DNA of 64,000 nucleotides from Pseudomonas sp. W4I3 (GCF_030816195.1 NZ_JAUSXS010000001.1:953501-1017500), one strand, 5' to 3'; positions 30,561 to 40,486 are shown, counted from the first letter of the stretch. The notes: generated from the sequence alone by a model not told the origin. A program made the numbers and translations.

Positions 30561-32909
30561 TCAGGCCGAGCGCGCCATGATCAACCCATTGTCACTCGCC
30601 GCTTCCAGACGAATCGCGACGAACTTCGACGTCGGCGTATGGCTACCGTCGCCAGTGCTTTCCAGGGGCACCAAGGGGTTCACTTCCGGATAGTAGGCCG
30701 CCGCCTGCCCAGCCGGGATATCGAACGCTAACAGCGTAAAGCCTTTGACGCGCCGCTCACGGCCGTCTTCCCACAAGGACACGATGTCCGCTTTCTGCCC
30801 CGGCTTGAAGCCCAGGCGGATGATGTCGGCTTCGTTGACGAACAGCACGTCCCGTTGCCCTTTGACCCCGCGATAGCGGTCGTCCAGGCCATAAATCGTG
30901 GTGTTGTACTGATCGTGGGAGCGCATCGACTGCATGATCAGGTCCGGCACACGCCCTGTGGCGTGTGTGCGTTCATGGATAAGGTCTTTGGGCAGCACGT
31001 TCGCACGGAAGTTGGCGCGGCCCGATGGGGTGTTCCAGCGGCGCGCACCGGCGGAATTGCCTAGATAGAACCCGCCAGGATGCTTGATCTTTTCGTTAAA
31101 ATCCTTGAAGCCTGGAATGGTGTCGGCGATCAGGTCGCGGATGCGTCCGTAGTCGGCGATCAACCAGTTCCAGTCCACGGGTTTGCTGCCCAGGGTCGCC
31201 GCGGCAATGCCCGCAAGTATCGCAGGCTCGGATTTCATCAGCGACGACAGCGGTTGCAGTTGACCGTTGGAGCCGTGGACCATGCTGAAGGAGTCTTCCA
31301 CCGTCACCGCTTGCGGGCCGTCGGCCTGAATGTCGATGTCGGTACGCCCCAGACACGGCAGGATCAGCGCGTCTTTACCGTGCATCAGGTGGCTGCGGTT
31401 GAGCTTGGTGCTGATCTGCACGGTCAGGTCACAATTACGCAACGCCTCGAAGGTGCGTGTACTGTCCGGCGTGGCTTGGGCGAAGTTGCCGCCCAGGCCG
31501 ATAAACACCTTGGAGCGGCCTTCGAGCATGGCGTGGATGGCTTCGACCACGTTGTGTCCATTGGTACGCGGCACCTGGAATTGGAAGCGGCGCTCCAACG
31601 AGTCGAGGAACGCCACCGGTGGGCGTTCGTTGATACCCATGGTGCGGTCGCCCTGCACGTTACTGTGACCGCGCACCGGGCACAGGCCGGCACCTGGGCG
31701 GCCGATATTGCCGCGCAGCAGCATCAGGTTGGCGATTTCCTGGATGGTCGGCACCGAGTGGCGGTGTTGGGTAATGCCCATCGCCCAGCACATGATCACG
31801 TTCTTGCCTTTGGCGTACATGCGCGCGGCTTGCTCGATCTCCACCAGCGTCAGGCCGGACTGCTCGACGATTTCGTCCCACGAGGTGTCGTCGATCTGGC
31901 CCAGATAGTCCAGTACATTAACGGTGTGCTCGTTGAGGAAGTCGTGATCGAACACCGCTTCCTTGCCTTCGGCCTGGGCTTGGCGTTCCCATAGCAGCAG
32001 GAACTTGGCCATGCCGCGCAGGATGGCCATGTCGCCGCCCAGCGCCGGGCGAAAGTACGCGGTGTTGGTTGGCTTGTCGCCGTTGGTGAGCATTTCCAGC
32101 GGATGTTGCGGGTGCTGGAAGCGTTCCAGGCCACGTTCTTTCAGGGGGTTGATACACACCACCTGAGCGCCGCGCTTAACCGCTTCGCGCAGTGGCTCGA
32201 GCATGCGCGGGTGGTTGGTACCGGGGTTCTGGCCCCAGACGAAAATCGCGTCGGCATGTTCGAAGTCATCAAAGGTCACGGTGCCTTTGCCAACGCCCAC
32301 ACTTTGCGCCAGGGCCACGCCACTGGCTTCGTGGCACATGTTCGAGCAGTCGGGGAAGTTGTTGGTACCGTAGGCGCGCACAAACAGTTGATACAGGTAG
32401 GCGGCTTCGTTGCTGGCGCGGCCCGAGGTGTAGAACTCGGCCATGTCCGGGCTGGGCAGGGCGTTGAGGTGCTTGCCGATCAGGTCGAACGCGGCTTCCC
32501 AGCTGATGGACTGGTAGCGGTCGGTCTCGGCGTTGTAGCGCATAGGCTCGGTGAGGCGGCCTTGGTACTCCAGCCAGTAATCGCTCTGTTCCAGCAGCGC
32601 GGTGACACTGTGCTTGGCGAAGAACGCGGCGTCCACGCGGCGCTTGGTGGCTTCCCAGTTGACCGCCTTGGCGCCGTTTTCGCAGAACTTGACCATGCCA
32701 CTTTCCGGCGAGTCGCCCCAGGCACAGCCCGGGCAGTCGAAGCCGCCGTTCTGGTTGGTCTTGAGCATCATGCGCAGGTTTTTCAGCGCGTTGTCGCTGG
32801 TCAGCCAGGCTTGCGCCACACTGATCAACGCACCCCAGCCGCCTGCCGGACCTTTATACGGCTTGTAGCGTGGGGTTGGGGTTTGGTCGGCTTGGTGGTG
32901 AAGGCTCAT
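30561..32909 (-). CDS. FdhF/YdeP-family molybdopterin oxidoreductase
   Basis: 782-aa molybdopterin-bis-MGD oxidoreductase of the YdeP subgroup (formate-dehydrogenase-like). The N-terminal Cys pair CPGC (C59, C62) in GGFDCPGCAWGDSPES is seen. Other family segments are EFYTSGRASNEAAYLYQ, DCSNMCHEASG, IFVWGQNPGTNHPRMLEP and the late VPLESTGDGSHTPTSK. No Sec codon or classic formate dehydrogenase active-site Cys is evident, so the substrate is unknown; E. coli YdeP is linked to acid resistance. It overlaps fdhD by 4 nt (ATGA). Confidence 0.82.
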   Translation of the reverse strand: MSLHHQADQTPTPRYKPYKGPAGGWGALISVAQAWLTSDNALKNLRMMLKTNQNGGFDCPGCAWGDSPESGMVKFCENGAKAVNWEATKRRVDAAFFAKHSVTALLEQSDYWLEYQGRLTEPMRYNAETDRYQSISWEAAFDLIGKHLNALPSPDMAEFYTSGRASNEAAYLYQLFVRAYGTNNFPDCSNMCHEASGVALAQSVGVGKGTVTFDDFEHADAIFVWGQNPGTNHPRMLEPLREAVKRGAQVVCINPLKERGLERFQHPQHPLEMLTNGDKPTNTAYFRPALGGDMAILRGMAKFLLLWERQAQAEGKEAVFDHDFLNEHTVNVLDYLGQIDDTSWDEIVEQSGLTLVEIEQAARMYAKGKNVIMCWAMGITQHRHSVPTIQEIANLMLLRGNIGRPGAGLCPVRGHSNVQGDRTMGINERPPVAFLDSLERRFQFQVPRTNGHNVVEAIHAMLEGRSKVFIGLGGNFAQATPDSTRTFEALRNCDLTVQISTKLNRSHLMHGKDALILPCLGRTDIDIQADGPQAVTVEDSFSMVHGSNGQLQPLSSLMKSEPAILAGIAAATLGSKPVDWNWLIADYGRIRDLIADTIPGFKDFNEKIKHPGGFYLGNSAGARRWNTPSGRANFRANVLPKDLIHERTHATGRVPDLIMQSMRSHDQYNTTIYGLDDRYRGVKGQRDVLFVNEADIIRLGFKPGQKADIVSLWEDGRERRVKGFTLLAFDIPAGQAAAYYPEVNPLVPLESTGDGSHTPTSKFVAIRLEAASDNGLIMARSA

Positions 32910-33745
32910 GGCTGGTACTCCATCGCAGGGCTGTAGACCCGCGGCGCGCTTTTCTGCGGCAGGTGGATGAGATTGAGGTTATGCCGGCGCGCCCATTGCA
33001 GGGCAAGGCCGGTGGGCGACGACAGGCTGACCAGGGTCTGGATGCCCGCGCGCAGGACTTTCTGGATCAATTCGAGGCTGCAGCGGCTGGTGACAATGGC
33101 CACGCCGCCGTCGGTCGGAATCTTTTGGCGGATCAGTGCGCCGATCAATTTATCCAAGGCGTTATGCCGGCCGATGTCTTCGCGGCCCATCAGCAATTCG
33201 CCCTGGTCGTTCATGAATACCGCCGCATGCACCGCGCCGCTGTGCTGGCCCAAGGGCTGAAATGCACTGATGCGCTGGCGCAGCCCGTCGAGCCATTCGG
33301 CGGGTGGCAAGGGTGCGCCGGGCAGCGCCTGAAGGTCGGGTAATGCCTGTTCTACGGCTTCGACACCGCACAGGCCGCAGCCGCTGGTGCCCGCCAATTG
33401 GCGGCGCTGCTGCTTGAGGTTCCAGAACGCACGGCTGGAAATCTGTACCTGGGCGTATTGGGCCGAGCCCGAACCGCTGATTTTCAGGTCATAGATGTCG
33501 CTGACGTCGGTGATGATGCCGCTGCCCAGGCTGAAACCGACAATAAAATCTTCCAGGTCGGTTGGCGTCACCAGCATGACTGCCTGGCTGATGTCGTTAT
33601 AGGCAATCGCCAACGCCACCTCTTCCGCCAAAGCAGTGCTGCCGACGTCGGTGTGTTCGAGGTTGCTGTATTGATAGCTCTGGCTGGCGGCGGGCGCGGG
33701 CGTTTCAAGGGCGGGCGCCGCGCAGGTTGGGCGCTTGGCGTTCAT
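32906..33745 (-). CDS. fdhD: FdhD sulfurtransferase, molybdoenzyme maturation
   Basis: 279-aa protein that passes sulfur from IscS to the molybdenum centre of formate dehydrogenase-type enzymes. The catalytic CxxC is in GTSGCGLCGVEAVEQ, and the domain includes GREDIGRHNALDKLIG and VTSRCSLELIQK. A leading 30-aa extension is low complexity. Coupled by overlap to the YdeP-type enzyme, so that enzyme is the likely client. Confidence 0.9.
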   Translation of the reverse strand: MNAKRPTCAAPALETPAPAASQSYQYSNLEHTDVGSTALAEEVALAIAYNDISQAVMLVTPTDLEDFIVGFSLGSGIITDVSDIYDLKISGSGSAQYAQVQISSRAFWNLKQQRRQLAGTSGCGLCGVEAVEQALPDLQALPGAPLPPAEWLDGLRQRISAFQPLGQHSGAVHAAVFMNDQGELLMGREDIGRHNALDKLIGALIRQKIPTDGGVAIVTSRCSLELIQKVLRAGIQTLVSLSSPTGLALQWARRHNLNLIHLPQKSAPRVYSPAMEYQP

Positions 33746-33952
33746 GAGGCAGTTACCACCGGCGGATTGGTCAGTGTTCAGACTAGGCGCGACAAAGGGT
33801 CGCGTCTAATTGCCAGTATTGATCTATTGATAGATGACATCGATCAAAGGTTCGATTGCGGTGGCGGTTTTCGCCCGCAGGTGCCGGAACCCAAATCTTT
33901 GGGATTGGTCTAGTCTTGGGCATCAGGAACTTAAACCCAAGGAGAGCGCACC

Positions 33953-34393
33953 ATGAGTATTTTCAGCTTTATCAAAGAAGCCGGCGAAAAGATCGTCGAC
34001 CTGTTGACGCCGGGGAATGCGAACGCCAGTGAGCAGTTGAAGGAGCATGTCAGCAAGGTGGGCCTGGGTAATCCAAACGTGCAGACCACGGTGGATGGCG
34101 ACAAGGTCACTGTGACCGGTGAAGTGGCCACTCAGGAAGAGAAAGAGAAGATCCTGCTGGCGCTGGGCAATATCGCTGGCGTGGCGAGCGTGGATGACCA
34201 GATCACCGTAACCGGCCCAGTGATTGTGGCTTCGCGCTTTGTTGTGGTGAAAAGCGGTGACACTTTGAGTGCGATCTCTAAAACGGTTTATGGCGACGCG
34301 AATAAGTACGACAAGATTTTCGAGGCTAACAAGCCGATGCTCAAAGATGTAAACAAAATCTACCCAGGCCAGACACTGCGTATCCCTGAGTAG
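33953..34393 (+). CDS. BON-LysM protein, Kbp/YgaU-like
   Basis: 146-aa cytosolic protein with a BON domain at about residues 25-85 (VQTTVDGDKVTVTGEVATQ) and a LysM domain at about 97-145 (VVKSGDTLSAISKTVYGDAN, YPGQTLRIPE). This is the arrangement of E. coli Kbp (YgaU), a potassium-binding protein. There is no signal peptide. AAGGAGAG precedes the ATG. A potassium role is family knowledge. Confidence 0.88.
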   Translation: MSIFSFIKEAGEKIVDLLTPGNANASEQLKEHVSKVGLGNPNVQTTVDGDKVTVTGEVATQEEKEKILLALGNIAGVASVDDQITVTGPVIVASRFVVVKSGDTLSAISKTVYGDANKYDKIFEANKPMLKDVNKIYPGQTLRIPE

Positions 34394-34404
34394 TATGTAG
34401 AACA

Positions 34405-34497
34405 AAATGTGGGAGGGGGCTTGCCCCCGATGGCGCTGGCCCAGTCACTGATACTTGGCTGATACACCGCTATCGGGAGCAAGCCCCCTCCCACAAT
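34405..34497. repeat. REPIN (paired inverted REPs)
   Basis: Paired REP arms between convergent kbp-like and yrfG-like genes. Confidence 0.9.
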
Positions 34498-34500
34498 TGA

Positions 34501-35163
34501 TCAGAGGCCGGCAATGAGCTCTCGGTAATCCCCGACTGCCGCGAATTCCGCCGTGTCTTTCGGTCCCTTCTTGCTGTCCGGCTCTTTCACTGCAAGCAAA
34601 TGCCCAACGCCGAAATCCCGGGCACTTCGCAGGATCGGCAAGGTATCGTCGATAAACAGGCTACGGGCCGGGTCGAAGTGGATATCCGCTTGCAGCGCTT
34701 CCCAGAACTGCCGGTTTTCCTTGGGGAAACCGTAATCGTGGGAGCTGATCAGTTGCTCGAAGTACGGCGCCAACTCGATGCGCTCCAATTTCAATGACAA
34801 TGAATCGCGATGAGCGTTGGTGATCAGGATCACGCGCTTGCCGGCCTGTTTGATCGCGGCCAGAAAAGTATCCGCGTCCGGGCGCAGGGCGATCAGGTGG
34901 GCGGTTTCCAGCTTGAGCTCGCGCACCGGGATCTTCAGTTCGGCGCTCCAGAAATCCAGGCAATACCATTGCAGCTGCCCGGCGTTACGTTCGAACAGGG
35001 GCTGCAGTTCCATTTGCGCCATGGCCAGGCTCACGCCGTGCAGTTCGGCGTAGCGCTGGGGCAAGTGCTCCATCCAGAAATGGTTGTCGTAGTGCAAGTC
35101 GAGCAAGGTGCCGTCCATGTCCAGCAGGACGGTGTCGATGGCGTGCCAAGGCAAAGAGGGCAT
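34501..35163 (-). CDS. yrfG: HAD-family GMP/IMP nucleotidase (YrfG-like)
   Basis: 220-aa HAD hydrolase. Motif I is LLDMDGTLLDL with Asp15 and Asp17; motif II ILITNAHRDS; motif III/IV includes FIDDTLPILRSARDFG. It resembles E. coli YrfG, a purine 5'-nucleotidase, and lies divergent from nudE and cysQ, the same neighbourhood as in other gammaproteobacteria. Confidence 0.85.
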   Translation of the reverse strand: MPSLPWHAIDTVLLDMDGTLLDLHYDNHFWMEHLPQRYAELHGVSLAMAQMELQPLFERNAGQLQWYCLDFWSAELKIPVRELKLETAHLIALRPDADTFLAAIKQAGKRVILITNAHRDSLSLKLERIELAPYFEQLISSHDYGFPKENRQFWEALQADIHFDPARSLFIDDTLPILRSARDFGVGHLLAVKEPDSKKGPKDTAEFAAVGDYRELIAGL

Positions 35164-35250
35164 GGGGCGTTCTCATGTAAGTAAAGATATCCGACACAGA
35201 CAATCGGAAAAGCCACGGTATAGTAACCCGATCACGCCAAGGAGCCGTTT

Positions 35251-35817
35251 ATGCGCCAGAAACCCACCGTCCTCGCCCGCGAAATAGTCGCCAGTAGCCG
35301 TTTGTTCCGCGTGGAGGAAGTGCAATTGCGCTTTTCCAACGGCGTTGAACGCACCTACGAGCGCCTGGTGGGCCGTGGTGCCGGTTACGGCGCAGTGATG
35401 ATTGTCGCGATGATCGAGGAAGACCATGCATTATTGGTGGAAGAATACTGCGGTGGCACCGACGAGTATGAACTGTCCTTGCCCAAAGGGTTGATCGAGC
35501 CCGGCGAGGATGTGTTGGCTGCGGCTGACCGCGAGCTCAAGGAGGAAGCTGGCTACGGCGCTCGCCAGTTGGAACACATCACAGAGCTTTCGCTGTCACC
35601 TGGCTATATGAGCCAGAAAATCCAGGTGGTGCTGGCCACCGATCTTTATGAGGAACGCCTGGAAGGCGATGAGCCCGAGCCCATGCGCGTGGATCGGGTC
35701 AACCTGCGTGAACTGTCGGCATTGGCGCAGAACGAGCAGTTCAGTGAGGGCCGGGCGCTGGCCGCGCTGTATCTGGTGCGAGACCTGCTGACCCAGCGTG
35801 GAGTATTCACCCTATGA
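35251..35817 (+). CDS. nudE: ADP compounds hydrolase, Nudix
   Basis: 188-aa Nudix hydrolase that cleaves ADP-ribose, NADH and Ap3A-type compounds. The Nudix box is complete: GLIEPGEDVLAAADRELKEE followed by AGYG. AAGGAG precedes the ATG. It overlaps cysQ by 4 nt, so both act on phosphorylated adenosine compounds from one transcript. Confidence 0.9.
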   Translation: MRQKPTVLAREIVASSRLFRVEEVQLRFSNGVERTYERLVGRGAGYGAVMIVAMIEEDHALLVEEYCGGTDEYELSLPKGLIEPGEDVLAAADRELKEEAGYGARQLEHITELSLSPGYMSQKIQVVLATDLYEERLEGDEPEPMRVDRVNLRELSALAQNEQFSEGRALAALYLVRDLLTQRGVFTL

Positions 35818-36650
35818 GCGAACTGTTTCTGGGCCACCCTTTTATCGCGCCTGTCATCGAATTGGCTCGCCAGGCAGGTGAAGCCATCCTGCCGTATTGG
35901 CGTGCCGATGTAGCGGTGACCTCCAAAGCGGATGATTCACCGGTGACGGCCGCCGATCTGGCCGCGCATCATCTGATTCTTGCTGGCCTCACGGCGCTGG
36001 ACCCAAGCATTCCGGTGCTGTCTGAAGAAGACGCCGATATCGACCAGAGCGTGCGCGCCGGTTGGCAGCGTTGGTGGTTGGTGGACCCGTTGGATGGCAC
36101 CAAGGAATTCATTAGCGGCAGTGAGGAATTCACCGTCAATATTGCCTTGATCGAACAGGGACGGGTGGTGTTCGGCGTGGTGTCGATGCCCACCAGTGGT
36201 CGCTGCTATTTCGGCGGCGCGGGCCTGGGGGCCTGGCGTTCGGACGTGAATGCCGCGCCCAGGCAGATCCAGGTACGCCAGACTCCGGCTGCAGGGGAAG
36301 CCTTTACCGTGGTTGCCAGCCGCCGTCATACCAGCCCGGAACAGGAACGTTTGCTGGAAGGGCTGAGCCAGGGTTTGGGCGAGCTGAAACTGGCGAATAT
36401 CGGCAGTTCCTTGAAGTTCTGCCTGTTGGCCGAAGGCAGTGCCGATTGCTATCCGCGCCTGGCGCCGACCTCACAGTGGGACACCGCAGCCGCGCAAGGC
36501 GTGCTGGAAGGGGCGGGGGGCGAAGTGCTGGAGCTCAGCGGCAAGCCGTTCAGCTACCCGGCGCGGGAATCGTTGTTGAACCCGTTCTTTCTGGCGTTGC
36601 CGGCCAAGGCGGCGTGGCGTGAGCGCTTGTTGAGCCTGGCCAGGTCTTAA
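35814..36650 (+). CDS. cysQ: 3'(2'),5'-bisphosphate nucleotidase
   Basis: 278-aa inositol-monophosphatase-fold enzyme that removes 3'-phosphate from PAP/PAPS formed in sulfate assimilation. Metal-site motifs: SEEDADIDQS and VDPLDGTKEFI, with a C-terminal SQWDTAAAQGVLEGAGG. Length is normal. It fits the sulfur genes seen elsewhere in the window. Confidence 0.92.
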   Translation: MSELFLGHPFIAPVIELARQAGEAILPYWRADVAVTSKADDSPVTAADLAAHHLILAGLTALDPSIPVLSEEDADIDQSVRAGWQRWWLVDPLDGTKEFISGSEEFTVNIALIEQGRVVFGVVSMPTSGRCYFGGAGLGAWRSDVNAAPRQIQVRQTPAAGEAFTVVASRRHTSPEQERLLEGLSQGLGELKLANIGSSLKFCLLAEGSADCYPRLAPTSQWDTAAAQGVLEGAGGEVLELSGKPFSYPARESLLNPFFLALPAKAAWRERLLSLARS

Positions 36651-36666
36651 GACCACAGCAAAACAA

Positions 36667-36760
36667 AATGTGGGAGGGGGCTTGCTCCCGATTGCGGTGT
36701 AACAGTCAGAAGCTGGTTGCCTGACACACTGCTATCGGGGGCAAGCCCCCTCCCACATTT
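36667..36760. repeat. REPIN (paired inverted REPs)
   Basis: Paired REP arms with GTCAG/CTGAC inner pair between convergent cysQ and the thioesterase. Confidence 0.9.
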
Positions 36761-36777
36761 AGTTTGTGTATTGGCTT

Positions 36778-37233
36778 TTAGCGGTGCAGGACATATTGGC
36801 CGGTGAAAGCTACCGCCCTTTCGTCACTACCCTCATTCACAATCCACGTCTCCAGCGACAATCGCGCCCGGCCATGCCGTTTGTAGGTTGCCACAAAGCG
36901 CTTCCACACCTTCTCCTCTGGCGCCATGCAATGCACCGTTGCATCCTGCGTTACTGGCAACGGATAGCTGATCTGGCCTTCCTGGATCACGATATGCCCG
37001 TCTTCAATGCCCTCTTCGCGCAGGCTCAGGTGCAACCAACCCCAGCCGGCCAGTACGGCGCCGCAGTAGAGGCTGCCGCCAAACATGGTGCTCTTGTGGT
37101 TGATATTGGCTTGCAAGGGTAGATGCAGTTGCAGTTGGCCGTGTTGCCAATCGAGCACCTTGAGGCCCATTTCCCGGGTGAGGGGGATGTCGTGGTGAAG
37201 GATGGATTCCAGATAACGGCTGTCGCGGCTCAT
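36778..37233 (-). CDS. YiiD-type thioesterase
   Basis: 151-aa hotdog protein with similarity to the C-terminal thioesterase domain of YiiD: ANINHKSTMFGGSLYCGAVLAGWGW is the recognisable core (residues about 43-67, Asn-His-x-x-Thr-x-Phe-Gly-Gly). I prefer the Met of MSRDSRYLES, preceded by AAGAGA, over the Met 10 codons earlier that overlaps the dctD stop by 4 nt. Confidence 0.75.
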   Translation of the reverse strand: MSRDSRYLESILHHDIPLTREMGLKVLDWQHGQLQLHLPLQANINHKSTMFGGSLYCGAVLAGWGWLHLSLREEGIEDGHIVIQEGQISYPLPVTQDATVHCMAPEEKVWKRFVATYKRHGRARLSLETWIVNEGSDERAVAFTGQYVLHR

Positions 37234-37259
37234 GGCGGTCTCTTGGCTCGTGGGCGAGG

Positions 37260-38645
37260 TCATTCGTCGTCTGCGCTGTGGTTGGCACTGTCGGCGAAGT
37301 TCAGACCGTGCTTGCGTAGTTTGTCGTGCAGGGTTTTACGTGGCACGCCCAGGGCTTCGGCGAGGCTGCGCAGGGAGCTGTGGGGGCGGGTCAGTTCGGC
37401 CGCGATCAGGCTCTTCTCGAATTGCTCGACTTGCTCGCTCAAGCCGCCAGGCGTGGAGGTCAGTGTGCCGGCGGATGGATTGTCCGGCGTACTGTCCAGC
37501 GCCAGCTCCAGGCCCAGGGCAAAGCGTTCGGCGGCGTTCTGCAGTTCGCGCACATTGCCCGGCCAGTTGTGGCGCAGCAGCAGCGCGCGCTGGCCCGGTT
37601 GCAGCTCATGCAGGGGCAGCCCGTGGCGGCTGCTGGCTTCGTCGGCGAAGTGCTGGAACAGCATCAGCGCATCTTCACCGCGCTCGCGCAGGGGTGGTAT
37701 GCGCAGCGGCGCGACATTGAGACGGTAATACAAGTCGGCGCGGAAGCGCCCCTGGTCGGCAGACTGGCGCAGGTCTTCCTTGGTGGCGGCGATGATGCGG
37801 ATATCCAGCGCAATCAACTGATTGCCGCCCAGGCGCTCCACGACGCGCTCCTGCAGCAGGCGCAACAATTTGACCTGTACATCCAGGCTCATGCTTTCGA
37901 TTTCATCGAGAAACAGCGTGCCGCCATTGGCGAACTCGAACTTGCCGATACGGCGTTTCTGCGCGCCGGTAAACGCGCCCGGCTCATGGCCGAACAGTTC
38001 GCTTTCCACCACCGATTCGGCCAGCGCGCCGGCGTTGATCGCCACGAACGGTCCGCTGCGGCGGCTCGAAAGGTCATGCAAAGCGCGGGCGACCACTTCC
38101 TTGCCGGCTCCAGTTTCGCCGAGGATCAGCACATCGGCCTTGGTTGCCGCCAGTGCTCCGATTTGCTCTCGCAGGCGCAGCATTTGCGGCGAATGCCCCA
38201 CCAGGCGTGTGCTCAGTTGTTGCCGATCGCTGAGTGCCAGGCGCAGGCTGCGGTTGTCCAGCACCAGTCGGCGCAAGGCCAGGGCGCGGCGCACGCTGTC
38301 GAGCAAGGCGTCGCTGGCGAAGGGTTTTTCGAGAAAGTCATAGGCGCCGGCACGCATGGCCTGTACCGCCAGCGGCACGTCGCCGTGGCCGGTGATCAGC
38401 AGCACGGGCAGGTCCGGGTCCTGACCATGGAGTTCGGCAAGCAGCTCCAGGCCGTCCATACCGGGCATGCGGATATCACTGACCACTACGCCCGGCCAGT
38501 CCCGCGACAAGCGTGCGGTGAGGCCGCTGGCTTCGCCCAGGGGCAGCACTTTCAGCCCGGCCAGGTCCAGGGTCTGGCACAGCGCCTGACGCAGATGGGG
38601 ATCGTCGTCGATCAGCACCACCTGGATCTGGTTATCGATACTCAT
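37260..38645 (-). CDS. dctD: C4-dicarboxylate sigma54 response regulator
   Basis: 461-aa NtrC-type activator. Receiver domain at residues 1-125 with Asp57 in VVVSDIRMPGMDG; AAA+ domain with Walker A GETGAGKE and the sigma54 loop GAFTGA; Fis-type HTH at the end (LRSLAEALGVPRKTLHDKLRKHG). It activates dicarboxylate uptake genes, none of which are in this window. Overlaps dctB by 4 nt. Confidence 0.92.
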   Translation of the reverse strand: MSIDNQIQVVLIDDDPHLRQALCQTLDLAGLKVLPLGEASGLTARLSRDWPGVVVSDIRMPGMDGLELLAELHGQDPDLPVLLITGHGDVPLAVQAMRAGAYDFLEKPFASDALLDSVRRALALRRLVLDNRSLRLALSDRQQLSTRLVGHSPQMLRLREQIGALAATKADVLILGETGAGKEVVARALHDLSSRRSGPFVAINAGALAESVVESELFGHEPGAFTGAQKRRIGKFEFANGGTLFLDEIESMSLDVQVKLLRLLQERVVERLGGNQLIALDIRIIAATKEDLRQSADQGRFRADLYYRLNVAPLRIPPLRERGEDALMLFQHFADEASSRHGLPLHELQPGQRALLLRHNWPGNVRELQNAAERFALGLELALDSTPDNPSAGTLTSTPGGLSEQVEQFEKSLIAAELTRPHSSLRSLAEALGVPRKTLHDKLRKHGLNFADSANHSADDE

Positions 38646-40450
38646 ACACTGCGGTCCTCGGACGGTTGCACACTGACGCCCGGCGAGCCGGCACGCAATT
38701 TCAAGGTTAACAGCGCGCCGCCTTCCTTGTGGTTGGCGAACAGCAGTTCGCCGCCGAAGGCGCGCATCAGGGTGTCACAGATGGCCAGGCCCAGCCCAAG
38801 GCCCTGGGTACGCGTCTTGGTGGTGTAGAACGGCTCACTGGCGCGGCCCAACGCTTCCATGCAGAAGCCTGGACCGTTGTCGCGAATGTACAGGTTGACG
38901 CCCTGCTCGGTGGTTTGGGCACTCAGCCAGAGTTTGCGTGGTGGGCCTTTTTCGGTGAGGGCGTCGAGGGCGTTGGCCAGCAGGTTGCCCAGCACCTGGC
39001 GTAGACGGGTTTCACCGGCTTGCACCCATAAGGTCGCCTCGGGTAAGTCGCGGATCAACTCCACTTCCATCGAGCGTCGCCGCTTGGCCAGCAAGGCCAG
39101 GGCATCGTCCAGCGCCGGTTGCAGCGCCACGCTTTCCGGCGCGTGGCGGTCGCGGCGGGCGAAGGCGCGCAAGTGGGCGATGATCGACGCCATGCGTCCG
39201 GTCAGTTCGCTGATCAACTTGAGGTTGCCGCGGGCATCGGCGGTGCGTTCATGGTCGAGCAGGATTTCGGCGTTTTCCGCATAGCTGCGAATCGCTGCCA
39301 GGGGTTGGTTCAGCTCGTGGCTGATACTGGCCGACATGGTGCCCAGCGCCGAGAGTTTACCGGCCTGGACCAGGTCGTCCTGGGCCCGCACCAGCTCCTG
39401 CTGGGCGTGTTCGCGCTCCAGCACTTCCTGTTTCAGCCGTCGGTTCAGGCCTTCCAGGTCGCTGGTCCGCTCCGCCACGCGCATTTCCAGCTCGCGGCGC
39501 GCCTTGGCTTCGAAGGCGATGCGCTCCAGGTAATGTCGACGACGCTGCATCATCAAGCCGAGCAGCAGCATCAGCACCAACAACGTCGCACCGCCTACGG
39601 CCACTACGGTACGCACCGGGCGGTTGATCAGCGATTGGGGAGCGAGAATTTCCACGTTCCAGCCGGTCTCGGCGATGGCAGTGGATTGGCGCAGCCAGGC
39701 GCTGCTGCTCAGATTCAATGGCTGAGGGTCGCGGGTTGGGTAAGGCTGGATAGCAATAATGGCTTGGCGCTCTTCGGCGGTCAGCGGCCGAGTCGCGCGG
39801 AATCGCCATTGCGGGCGCGAGGTGAGGATCACCACGCCGTTGTGGTCGGTGACCAGAAGTTGCTCAGGGGTGTTGCCCCACAAGCTCTCAGTGTGGTCCA
39901 GGTCCACCTTGACCACCAGCACGCCGATGATTTTTTCATCATCGCGTACGGCGGCGGCAAAGAAATAACCGCGCTTGGCCGAAGTGGTACCCAGCCCGAA
40001 AAAACGCCCCAGGCGCCCAGCCATGGCTTCGCTGAAATAGGGACGAAAAGAAAAATTGCGCCCGACAAAGCTGTCTTGTTTGTCCCAGTTGGACGCGGCG
40101 AGGGTCTTGCCGGTGGTGTCCATCAAGTACATCACTTCCACTCCGGCCTGGGCGGCGACATCCTTGAGCAGCAGGTTGGCGTTGACCAGGTTGGTGCTGA
40201 TGTGGGGCGCATCCAGCGCGGTGCGCAGCGCCGGCAGGTCACCGAGGATCTGCGGCAGCACTTCATAGCGGTGCAGGGTGCCCAACAGGTTGGCGACGTA
40301 CAGGTCGAGGGTCTGACGGTTTTGACCCGCCAGCTCGCTGCGGTAGTAGCGCTCGGCCAAGTGCTCCAGCGGCCACAACAGCGGCGCCAGGCACAGCGCC
40401 AGCAGGGCGAGGCTGCGCCAGCGGGGTCTTCGCGGAAGGGGTGGAGTCAT
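38642..40450 (-). CDS. dctB: C4-dicarboxylate sensor kinase
   Basis: 602-aa histidine kinase. A first membrane segment at about residues 12-30, a periplasmic dCACHE sensor of about 250 aa, and a second segment near 288-308 (VVAVGGATLLVLMLLLGLMM), then a coiled coil (RLKQEVLEREHAQQEL). The H-box is SISHELNQPLAAIRS and the ATP-binding end has IRDNGPGFC and TKTRTQGLGLGLAI. The partner DctD is next in the operon. Confidence 0.92.
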   Translation of the reverse strand: MTPPLPRRPRWRSLALLALCLAPLLWPLEHLAERYYRSELAGQNRQTLDLYVANLLGTLHRYEVLPQILGDLPALRTALDAPHISTNLVNANLLLKDVAAQAGVEVMYLMDTTGKTLAASNWDKQDSFVGRNFSFRPYFSEAMAGRLGRFFGLGTTSAKRGYFFAAAVRDDEKIIGVLVVKVDLDHTESLWGNTPEQLLVTDHNGVVILTSRPQWRFRATRPLTAEERQAIIAIQPYPTRDPQPLNLSSSAWLRQSTAIAETGWNVEILAPQSLINRPVRTVVAVGGATLLVLMLLLGLMMQRRRHYLERIAFEAKARRELEMRVAERTSDLEGLNRRLKQEVLEREHAQQELVRAQDDLVQAGKLSALGTMSASISHELNQPLAAIRSYAENAEILLDHERTADARGNLKLISELTGRMASIIAHLRAFARRDRHAPESVALQPALDDALALLAKRRRSMEVELIRDLPEATLWVQAGETRLRQVLGNLLANALDALTEKGPPRKLWLSAQTTEQGVNLYIRDNGPGFCMEALGRASEPFYTTKTRTQGLGLGLAICDTLMRAFGGELLFANHKEGGALLTLKLRAGSPGVSVQPSEDRSV

Positions 40451-40486
40451 GGGTATCGTGCGCCTGTGGGTACAGGCGCATTATGC

